The notes beneath the pieces are model-generated. The model had not been told where the DNA came from. It saw nothing but the letters and a program-made list of their open reading frames with translations, and did not search any database. A program made the translations under genes and the position numbers. DNA of 9,103 bases from DRQF01 sp964559135 (GTDB lineage: Bacteria; Planctomycetota; GCA-002687715; DRQF01). Below are positions 1 through 6,113 of the stretch, one piece after another. The stretch lies in the NCBI GenBank assembly GCA_964559135.1, contig CAZLGG010000138.1, positions 1 to 9,103 on the forward strand, given 5' to 3'. Each line of letters begins with the position of its first letter. Position 1 is the first letter of the stretch.

Positions 1-3000
1 AGACAAAGGCGGAGAATTCTGAAGAGCGTCTCGGTGAAGGGGCGTGCCCCGCAGAGCGTCTCGGAATTCAAGGCTCTGATTCTCTGGCTGAATCTGGCCA
101 AGGTGAGGAGCGAGCTTCGCGACGCATGGAGAAAGGTCGTCGGCCATGTTGGAGGCCCATCCGTCGAACAGCTCGGTGATAAGCCCGAGCGGCAAGCCCA
201 GCACCTCGCGGGGGTCATCAAGAACGATCTGGTCTGGTCGGAGACGACCTGGGCGGGGCTGCAAGAACGCGTCGAAATGGCGGGGATGTCCTGGTTCGAC
301 CTACGTCAGGCGACGCGGGTCGAAGCCGGACCGACCTTCGAGGTCGATCTTGTCGAAGCAGTCATCTCGGATGCGGTCCTGCCCGCACTCCAGTTGGAGT
401 TGGATCGTCGGCGGCGGGATCGAGTCGCGAAACGATTCTCAGATGTCACGGCCTCACTCGGACCCTGGGGCCATGAGATCGAGACGAATTCGGGGCGACA
501 GATCTTGGATGCATGGCGGAACAAGGACGTGTCTGGCTACCGATCAGCACGATCTGAGCTGAAGCGCGTCGAGGAACTGCGTGCGAAAAGCACTCGGCGG
601 CGGCGACTGATCGACCGGCTACGTGAATGCTGTCCGATCTGGGCCCGCGCTCTCGACGACCGCGATGGCGCGCATGGCGAGGCCCGCCCTCCAGGGCCCT
701 GCCACGAGGCTTGGTATTGGCGCGGCCTCGACCACGCGATCCGAGAGCGGGAATCGATCGATCATATGAAGATTCAGCGGCGCATCGACGAACTCGACAA
801 GCGCGTGAGGTCGGCAACGACTCTCATCGTCGAGAAGCGAGCCTGGGCGAACCAGAAGGACAACGTCACTCGTGCGCAGAACACGGCGCTCCAGGGATGG
901 CTGAAGACGGTTCAGAAGATCGGCAAGGGGACCGGCAAGCGCGTACCTGCGCTCATGCGGGAGGCGCGCAAGAACCTGTCTGCCGCTCAGGGGGCCGTCC
1001 CGGTTTGGGTCATGCCTCTCAGCCGAGTGGCAAAGGAGGTCGATCCGACCAAGACCCGATTTGACGTCGTCATCATCGACGAGGCGAGTCAGTGCGATAT
1101 TCGAGGCTTGGTGGCCCTTTACGCCGGAAAGAATGCGGTCATCGTGGGTGACGACGAGCAGGTCAGCCCCTCCGGCATCGGAGTGAAGACCGAAGAGATC
1201 AGCCACATCATCAGCACAACATTGAGAGGCATCCCTCAGTCGCATCTCTACGACGAGAAGAACTCGATTTACGACATCGCGCAGGTGAACTTTCACGGCG
1301 GAGCCATCCGCCTGGTCGAGCATTTCCGCTGTGTGCCGAGCATCATCCAATTCAGCAACCAGCTCTGCTACGACGGCAAGCTCCGAGCCCTCCGGGACGA
1401 CTCGAGCGTCGAGACGAGACCGTTCGTCGTGGCCCACCGTGTCTCGGGTGTTCGGAACGGCAAGCGGAAGGTCAACCACCACGAGGCTCTCGAGATCACG
1501 GCGCTCATCAAGTCCATGAGTCAGTGTCCAGAGTACGACCGGAAGACCGTCGGTGTGATCTCGTTGCTCGGCGATGAGCAGGCGAAGGAGATCGAGACTC
1601 TTCTTAGACGGCACCTGCCGGAACAGGAGTTCAGTGACCGCCGAATCCTCTGTGGGGGGCCGCCTCAGTTTCAGGGTGACGAACGCGACATCGTCTTTCT
1701 TTCGATGGTCGACAGCCCCAAGGACGGTCCGCTGAGGCTACAGACCAGGCCGGAGTTCAAAAAGCGTCTCAATGTGGCCGCGAGTCGCGCGAGAGACCAG
1801 CTTTGGGTCGTCCACTCGTTGGATCATCTGACGGATCTGAAAGCCAACGACTTCCGCCACCTTCTGATCCGGCATGCTCTGGAGCACGGGAGCCGGCAAG
1901 AGAAAGTGCGCGTCGAGCGAAATCTCTGCGAGTCCCCCTTTGAGAAGGATGTCTACGACCGGTTGTGCGCCGCCGGATACGACGTGCGATGCCAGTGGGA
2001 GGTCGGGGCATATCGCATCGATCTGGTGGTTCAGGGAGCCGCAGGGCGACGAGTGGCGATCGAATGCGACGGCGACCGTTATCACACGGACCGGATCGAG
2101 GAAGACCTCAATCGTCAACGTGTTCTCGAGCGCCTTGGCTGGGAATTCATTCGCATACGGGGAACGGAGTTTTATTGCGACCGCGACGAAACGATGGCCC
2201 GAGTGATGGGCGAGCTTGGTCGGCTCGAAGTGAGGCCCGGTGATGTCGCCGCTCTCGAGACGTCCGGCGATACGGATGAACTCTATCGTCGTCTCACGGC
2301 GTTTGCCCGAGAGTACGCCGAGAAGTGGGCCGATGAGATGGGGCTCGATCTCGTCCAACTCGAAATCGCCGAGGCGGGTGAGCCCACGAATCCATCGAGC
2401 GGCTCGAGTGACGACACCGGCGATGACATGCAACAGGAAGGACGAAATGAAGCTGAAACTCCAGTTGCAATTCCATTTTCGCCGGGGGGCTCCAATGTCA
2501 GCGTTGAGAAACCTCCTGCCTCGGAGGACGTGTCGAGTTCCGATCTGTCAGGGACGGATCGATCTGCGCAAGAGAATCGTACTCCCCATAAAGCAGTCCT
2601 CGGAGTCGTCGCTGATGACGGGAAGACCGAGTCAGCTCCCCCTTCCGGCAAAGAAGAGTGGCGGCCAGAGCCGACAGCGCCTTTCGGAGTCGAGACGACT
2701 GACAAGCTCAATGAATATCCTGAAGAAGATCAACGGTCTGTCGAGGGGAAGGCGTCCGGCAGCATGGTGGCCGATCACCTCGGCGTTTGCGATCCATCGC
2801 AACCCGCACCGGCCCCAAGTCCCGTTGCTGCGTCGGACGCCATTGTCGGTGACGTTGCAAGGATCGAGGCGATTGCGAGAAGGCTCAAGTCCGAGCGTTT
2901 GCGAGCTAGGTTGGCCAAGAGACTTTCCGACGAGGCGATCGTTGATCTCGAGCCTTTGGCCCGCACGATCGTGGACGGCTTCGAAGGGAGCACCTTCAAG

Positions 3001-3189
3001 GCCATCGCACACTGGGCCAAGACGGAAGAGAAGCTCACGCCCTGGTATCGCCGGTTCGCTTACGACGTAGGGCGTAGGATCATGGTCGGCGAGGTTCTCA
3101 CCCCGAAGCAGGTTATTCTTTCGGCTCGCATCCTCGTTCTGGCTATCGAAGACGGCTTCAGATTCGAGGATGACCGGGATTCGGACTAG
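1..3189 (+). CDS. SF1 (DNA2/NAM7-like) helicase fused to Vsr/MTES_1575-type nuclease, 5' partial
   Basis: Large fusion protein predicted to unwind and cut DNA; proteins of this layout recur in prokaryotic defence islands, so an anti-phage or anti-plasmid role is plausible but unproven. The frame is open to base 1 with no stop. A GTG at 34 is probably not the true start, because the helicase Walker A motif is absent and should lie upstream. Counting codons from base 1: a charged helical region covers about 20-340. Helicase motif II is FDVVIIDEASQ (354-364), motif III GDDEQ (383-387), motif IV EHFR (440-443), motif V QGDERD (558-563), and motif VI LNVAASRARD (590-599). The nuclease follows with ESPFE (644-648), YRIDLVV (Asp674), IECDG (Glu688, Asp690) and a typical RQRVLERLGW helix (705-714). 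A Ser/Glu/Pro-rich, probably disordered linker spans about 790-945, and a compact helical tail about 950-1058. Sampled 60-base lines are near 57% GC against 67-73% in later genes, which fits horizontal transfer. Helicase-nuclease identity is secure; the biological role is inference. Confidence 0.9.
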   Translation, partial: RQRRRILKSVSVKGRAPQSVSEFKALILWLNLAKVRSELRDAWRKVVGHVGGPSVEQLGDKPERQAQHLAGVIKNDLVWSETTWAGLQERVEMAGMSWFDLRQATRVEAGPTFEVDLVEAVISDAVLPALQLELDRRRRDRVAKRFSDVTASLGPWGHEIETNSGRQILDAWRNKDVSGYRSARSELKRVEELRAKSTRRRRLIDRLRECCPIWARALDDRDGAHGEARPPGPCHEAWYWRGLDHAIRERESIDHMKIQRRIDELDKRVRSATTLIVEKRAWANQKDNVTRAQNTALQGWLKTVQKIGKGTGKRVPALMREARKNLSAAQGAVPVWVMPLSRVAKEVDPTKTRFDVVIIDEASQCDIRGLVALYAGKNAVIVGDDEQVSPSGIGVKTEEISHIISTTLRGIPQSHLYDEKNSIYDIAQVNFHGGAIRLVEHFRCVPSIIQFSNQLCYDGKLRALRDDSSVETRPFVVAHRVSGVRNGKRKVNHHEALEITALIKSMSQCPEYDRKTVGVISLLGDEQAKEIETLLRRHLPEQEFSDRRILCGGPPQFQGDERDIVFLSMVDSPKDGPLRLQTRPEFKKRLNVAASRARDQLWVVHSLDHLTDLKANDFRHLLIRHALEHGSRQEKVRVERNLCESPFEKDVYDRLCAAGYDVRCQWEVGAYRIDLVVQGAAGRRVAIECDGDRYHTDRIEEDLNRQRVLERLGWEFIRIRGTEFYCDRDETMARVMGELGRLEVRPGDVAALETSGDTDELYRRLTAFAREYAEKWADEMGLDLVQLEIAEAGEPTNPSSGSSDDTGDDMQQEGRNEAETPVAIPFSPGGSNVSVEKPPASEDVSSSDLSGTDRSAQENRTPHKAVLGVVADDGKTESAPPSGKEEWRPEPTAPFGVETTDKLNEYPEEDQRSVEGKASGSMVADHLGVCDPSQPAPAPSPVAASDAIVGDVARIEAIARRLKSERLRARLAKRLSDEAIVDLEPLARTIVDGFEGSTFKAIAHWAKTEEKLTPWYRRFAYDVGRRIMVGEVLTPKQVILSARILVLAIEDGFRFEDDRDSD

Positions 3190-3268
3190 ACCCCATTCCA
3201 GCGACTTCGGTTCGTCATGACATGCCGAGGAACATGAGGATGTCGTGGTCTGTGGGAGCCATGAAGAA

Positions 3269-3297
3269 GCGGGACGCCCCTGAAGGGAGCGTCCCGC
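3269..3297 (-). terminator. Perfect 9-bp hairpin, likely terminator of the His-rich gene
   Basis: The arms GCGGGACGC (3269-3277) and GCGTCCCGC (3289-3297) are exact reverse complements, and CCC/GGG inside the loop can extend the stem. Read on the - strand, the hairpin is followed by the pyrimidine-rich TTCTTCAT. It lies about 55 bases beyond the stop of the - strand gene at 3353, so it best fits as that gene's terminator. On the + strand it is 80 bases past the helicase stop but lacks a T-run, so any bidirectional role is weaker. Confidence 0.6.
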
Positions 3298-3310
3298 GTG
3301 GAGGAATGGG

Positions 3311-3331
3311 GCCCCGCGTGGTGTGCGGGGC
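3311..3331. repeat. Second GC-rich hairpin (7-bp stem) in the convergent spacer
   Basis: GCCCCGC (3311-3317) and GCGGGGC (3325-3331) are exact reverse complements around a 7-base loop. The hairpin sits 21 bases beyond the stop of the His-rich gene and 13 bases from the stronger hairpin. The nonamer CCCGCGTGG occurs at 3293-3301 and again at 3313-3321, so the two hairpins share sequence with a 20-base period. There is no T-run, so it may assist termination or protect the 3' end rather than terminate alone. Confidence 0.4.
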
Positions 3332-3352
3332 GCCCGAGGGTCTCGTGGTGTC

Positions 3353-3766
3353 TCAGTATCCGCAGGTGTAGGTCGTGTACGGGGCGATCCAGCGGCGCCG
3401 AGAGACGTAAGTCCATCCGCCGGGACGGATCACGTAGCGGACCTGGCGGCCGAAAAAGTCACAGCGGTAGCCGTACTCGGCGGGGGCCCAGATCCGGTCC
3501 TGGTAGGTCTGCCAGTAGCCTCGGTGGTACACGGTGCAGCGATCCGTGTGAATGTGTCGCCGCAGGATGCGCCGGTGTCGGCGGAACCGCCGGTGGTGGT
3601 GGTGGCGGCGGTGGTGGTGATCGTGGGACGAAAAGCCCAGACCGAGGGAGAAGTTGGAGTTCCCCACGTGCAGACCGACGACGGTCTGGGCCGGGGCGGT
3701 CGGGGCCGTGAGCGCCAGGGTCGCGAGGGTCAGACACGCGGCGGCGAACAGGGGTAGCTTTCTCAT
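3353..3766 (-). CDS. Small exported His/Arg-rich protein of unknown function
   Basis: A 137-residue protein, not recognised as a named family. Residues 1-27 form a signal peptide: an MRK start, a hydrophobic core at about 5-20, and APTAPAQ before a likely signal peptidase I site. Residues 48-73 are almost all His and Arg, with two His runs (50-52 and 55-58), and could bind metal ions or polyanions. The rest (74-137) is rich in Tyr, Trp and Arg, has three Cys (77, 102, 135) and ends in CGY, suggesting a small folded extracytoplasmic domain. The frame extends upstream to 3874, but the ATG at 3764-3766 is preferred: it begins the signal peptide and has AAGGAG (3776-3781) nine bases upstream. It is transcribed convergently with the helicase gene, with a hairpin between them, and divergently from the M50 gene. 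Export is well supported; metal binding is inference. Confidence 0.8.
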   Translation of the reverse strand: MRKLPLFAAACLTLATLALTAPTAPAQTVVGLHVGNSNFSLGLGFSSHDHHHRRHHHHRRFRRHRRILRRHIHTDRCTVYHRGYWQTYQDRIWAPAEYGYRCDFFGRQVRYVIRPGGWTYVSRRRWIAPYTTYTCGY

Positions 3767-4019
3767 GGTCAGGGTCTCCTTGCCCCCCAGGGGCGGTTGG
3801 GCGCGAACAGCAAGGAGGGAAAAGCGATCGGCGTGCCGAAGTGGGCCGTCCGATTCGGATTCACTGTAAGTCACTTGAATAAAACGATTTGCATTTTTCC
3901 GAGTTTGAGGTTGGGGAGGTGGGTGCTTCCTTGTTTGCCCTCTTCAGAGGACAGGGCGCGACTCCTGGTGAGGACAGGGAAGGCCCTGGGGAGGGTGGGC
4001 GAGCGGGTTAGACTGCGCC
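3767..4019. other. Divergent intergenic region with an AT-rich patch
   Basis: A 253-base spacer between the divergent His-rich gene and the M50 protease gene. Most of it is GC-rich, but about 3861-3910 is clearly AT-rich, holding TTGAATAAAACGATTTGCAT and a run of five T's. This is the natural place for promoters of both genes. I found no convincing -35/-10 pair at normal spacing on either strand; the best partial -10 on the - strand is TACAGT, within 3863-3868, without a matching -35. I see no gene here. Confidence 0.35.
3776..3781 (-). promoter_or_regulatory. Shine-Dalgarno of the His-rich gene
   Basis: AAGGAG on the - strand, nine bases before the ATG at 3764-3766. It decides between this start and the longer open frame reaching 3874, which has no signal peptide at its N-terminus. 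Confidence 0.75.
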
Positions 4020-4739
4020 ATGCAACCCACCGCCCGCGGAATCCGTCTCTTCGAAGTCTTCGGGACGCCGGTTTACGCCGATCCCAGTTACTTCTTCCTG
4101 CTTCTTTTTTTTGGGTTCGGTTACTTCCAGGACGGCATGGGCGCCGTGTTCGTCGTGGCGTTTTCCGTGACCGCTTCGCTTCTCGTTCATGAATTCGGCC
4201 ACGTTTTCGCCGCGAAGACGAACGGCTTCCAGTCCGTGGTCGTGCTGTGGGGCATGGGCGGATTGACCTACCCCTCGGGGATGGCTCGGGGATGGCGGAG
4301 CGTCTGGATGTCCATGGCGGGGCCCTTGGCGGGGCTCACGCTGTGGGCCGTCACCTGGTTTGTCTTCATGCCTCCCTGGGGGGTGGATCTGGGGTTGAAG
4401 ACCGATCCCAGCGCCTTTCTCGAACCCTATCGGGCGATCGGGCCCTACCAGCTCACTCTGGGTGATCTTCTCTGGCTCCAGCTTTGTTGGATCAATCTGG
4501 TCTGGAGCGTGCTCAATCTCTTGCCGGTCTTTCCTCTCGATGGGGGGCAGGTTCTCCGCTCTCTCCTGTTGATGAGGTGGCGCGCCTACGAGGCCGATCG
4601 CATGTCCGCCATCGTGGGGACGATCGTCGGTGTGGCGGCGGGCGTTTTCCTCTGGATGACCCTCGATTCCGTTCTCTCCCTGGTGATCTTCGGTTACCTC
4701 GCCTTTCAGAATTGGCAACGCTACCGCTTGAGCCCATGA
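4020..4739 (+). CDS. M50-family intramembrane metalloprotease (site-2 protease type)
   Basis: A 239-residue multi-pass membrane protein that should cleave transmembrane or membrane-proximal peptide bonds using zinc. The zinc motif HEFGH is at 57-61 (His57, Glu58, His61), and the third ligand is Asp174 in NLLPVFPLDGG (166-176), the classic M50 second motif. MSMAGPLAG (98-105) matches the conserved turn of the family. Hydrophobic segments lie near 24-36, 41-58, 94-117, 147-170 and 194-228. There is no PDZ or CBS domain, so it is of the short, SpoIVFB-like kind. The start at 4020 is the first in frame, and the N-terminus (GIRLFEVFGTPVYAD) looks like the family. Its Shine-Dalgarno is weak. A membrane-anchored beta-sandwich protein follows 90 bases downstream on the same strand and could be co-transcribed. 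Substrate unknown; candidates include an anti-sigma factor or the neighbour. The protease call is firm. Confidence 0.93.
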   Translation: MQPTARGIRLFEVFGTPVYADPSYFFLLLFFGFGYFQDGMGAVFVVAFSVTASLLVHEFGHVFAAKTNGFQSVVVLWGMGGLTYPSGMARGWRSVWMSMAGPLAGLTLWAVTWFVFMPPWGVDLGLKTDPSAFLEPYRAIGPYQLTLGDLLWLQLCWINLVWSVLNLLPVFPLDGGQVLRSLLLMRWRAYEADRMSAIVGTIVGVAAGVFLWMTLDSVLSLVIFGYLAFQNWQRYRLSP

Positions 4740-4783
4740 TCTTGATCCGCGACGAGATCTTCTTGGGCGCGCCACCTTGCAGA

Positions 4784-4800
4784 GGGCCGGGGCGCGGCCC
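4784..4800. repeat. Small GC-rich hairpin between the M50 and membrane-protein genes
   Basis: GGGCCG (4784-4789) pairs exactly with CGGCCC (4795-4800) around a 5-base loop. There is no T-run after it on either strand, so it is not a standard terminator. It may attenuate read-through or stabilise message ends within a possible two-gene transcript. Confidence 0.35.
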
Positions 4801-4820
4801 GGACGGAGCCTGACCTGCCT

Positions 4821-4825
4821 GGGAG
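4821..4825 (+). promoter_or_regulatory. Shine-Dalgarno of the membrane beta-sandwich gene
   Basis: GGGAG lies four bases before the ATG at 4830, slightly close but the only good candidate. It supports the MKKTLPF start, which begins the membrane anchor directly. Confidence 0.5.
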
Positions 4826-4829
4826 CATC

Positions 4830-6086
4830 ATGAAGAAGACTCTTCCCTTTCTGATCGTGGCCGTCGTCGGCTTCCTCGCCGTCCTGGCCTTTCTCGCCTT
4901 CTGGCACGAGGAGGACTCCGCAGACGCCTTCGGACGCTCCGACGGCCCCTTCCAGGTCAAAAGCCGCGACCCCATCGACTTCGCCGAGCCGTCCAGGCAC
5001 AGGTCGCGTCCCTCCTCCGTCACCGTCGAGCCCGCGGAATCGGTCTCCGCCGACACGGGGCGTGGGAGTCTCGTGGTGACCGTGAGGACCATGGGAGGAA
5101 GCCGCCCCGACGTCTTGAAGGCGCGGATCGATCCGGCGGGCGAGGCCTCGGACACGCTGAAAGACGGATTCCGCTGGGACGACCTGAAGGCGGGCAACTA
5201 TGCCGTCACGGTCTACGGCGGCGACTACGTGCCGGTCACGCGTCCTGGAATCCCCGTGGAAGCAGGGCGCCTCACCCGCCTCGAAATCCCCATGGTGCTG
5301 GGCAAGCACGTGCGCGGTCGCGTCGTGGACGCCCTGGACAAGCGGCCCGTTCCCGGAGCCGTCGTCGACTTCGGTGGGGCCGTTCGTGTGACGACCGACG
5401 CATCCGGCCGGTTCGAGGTCGATCCACTCCTCTCGAAACGAACGCTGCGCCGCATTACCATCACCCATCCCGACTACGACCGGCAGGTCTATCGTGACAT
5501 GCTCATCTCGGACACTCAGGAATTGGAGCTGCCCCTCGGAGGAGGTCTCGGCCAGATCGTGGGCGAGGTGGTGAATCGTTCCGGACGCCCGCTTCCGAAT
5601 CGCTACGAGGTCCGAGTGACCATCGAACCCCTCTATCAGACCCGGCGTTCCATCTGGCTCGAGGGCGGGGCGGCCCGTTTTCGCTTCGACCACGTCTACG
5701 TCACGCGGTATCGCGTGGAACTCCATTTCCCGAACGGGGAGTTCCCCACCCAGTATCAATACGTCGAACTGACGGGGGACGAGCCGGCCCAGACGATGCG
5801 GTTCGTTCTGGAAAAGGGAACGACGCTTTCCGGACAGTGCCTCGGCCCGAAGAACGTCGTCGCCGGGCTACGCATCGAACTGCGCAATCTGCGCAACGAG
5901 GTCGTGGCCGAGACCCGCAGCGACGCCGAGGGAGGGTATGCGTTCTTGGGCCTCGCCGAGGGGCGTTACTTCCCCGTGGTGAACGCGGGTGGCAACCTTC
6001 TGCACCTGAAGGCCCTGACTCTCAACGGCCGCGACGACGTGCGTCGCGACATCGACGTCCTCCGCGGACGCTTCGTCGAACGCTGA
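4830..6086 (+). CDS. Single-pass membrane protein with carboxypeptidase-regulatory-like repeats
   Basis: A 418-residue protein anchored by one N-terminal hydrophobic segment (about 6-24, after MKK). There is no lipobox cysteine and no clear cleavage site, so it is probably N-in/C-out with the bulk outside the cytoplasm. A Ser/Arg/Pro-rich linker (about 28-78) leads to about four tandem beta-sandwich modules near 79-155, 158-236, 240-328 and 330-412. They carry the marks of carboxypeptidase-regulatory-like (CarboxypepD_reg/SdrD B-like) folds: VRGRVVDALDKRPVPGAVV with TTDASGRFEV, VGEVVNRSGRPLPN, and TRSDAEGGYAFLGLAEGRY. Such modules bind or scaffold rather than catalyse; no enzyme domain is visible. 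The family is common in large-genome environmental bacteria. The gene follows the M50 protease and converges on the HAD-IG gene, leaving 27 bases between stops. The exact function is unknown. Confidence 0.8.
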   Translation: MKKTLPFLIVAVVGFLAVLAFLAFWHEEDSADAFGRSDGPFQVKSRDPIDFAEPSRHRSRPSSVTVEPAESVSADTGRGSLVVTVRTMGGSRPDVLKARIDPAGEASDTLKDGFRWDDLKAGNYAVTVYGGDYVPVTRPGIPVEAGRLTRLEIPMVLGKHVRGRVVDALDKRPVPGAVVDFGGAVRVTTDASGRFEVDPLLSKRTLRRITITHPDYDRQVYRDMLISDTQELELPLGGGLGQIVGEVVNRSGRPLPNRYEVRVTIEPLYQTRRSIWLEGGAARFRFDHVYVTRYRVELHFPNGEFPTQYQYVELTGDEPAQTMRFVLEKGTTLSGQCLGPKNVVAGLRIELRNLRNEVVAETRSDAEGGYAFLGLAEGRYFPVVNAGGNLLHLKALTLNGRDDVRRDIDVLRGRFVER

Positions 6087-6098
6087 GCCTGGGCGGGC

Positions 6099-6112
6099 AG
6101 GCGGCTCCGCCT
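6099..6112. terminator. Short hairpin between convergent genes, possible weak terminator
   Basis: AGGCGG (6099-6104) and CCGCCT (6107-6112) are exact reverse complements, giving a 5-bp stem with a 4-base loop. It fills the 27-base gap between two convergent stops (6086 and 6114) and is the only structure available there for either transcript. There is no T-run, so efficiency is doubtful. Confidence 0.3.
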
Positions 6113-6113
6113 C

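Noticed and set aside
34..36. GTG at 34 as the true start of the helicase gene
   Set aside because: The frame is open to base 1, the region before the GTG has no ribosome site at suitable spacing, and the helicase would lack its ATP-binding Walker A motif.
619..1614. - strand open frame (331 codons) inside the helicase gene
   Set aside because: It lies opposite helicase motifs II-IV, and its Leu/Asp/Arg-rich translation has no domain features.
2240..3070. + strand alternative frame (276 codons) within the helicase linker and tail
   Set aside because: The Ser/Arg/Pro-rich translation is an out-of-frame reading of the low-complexity linker. The helicase frame remains open throughout with a sensible tail, so no frameshift is needed.
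3591..3620. Run of GGTGGT-type triplets that looks like a microsatellite
   Set aside because: On the - strand these are the His codons of the exported His-rich protein, interspersed with Arg codons, so coding explains the repeat.
4008..5759. Very long - strand open frame (583 codons) opposite the M50 and membrane-protein genes
   Set aside because: It crosses two well-supported + strand genes and the spacer between them. Its translation is full of His, Pro, Gly and Arg without domain motifs, typical of antisense frames in GC-rich DNA.
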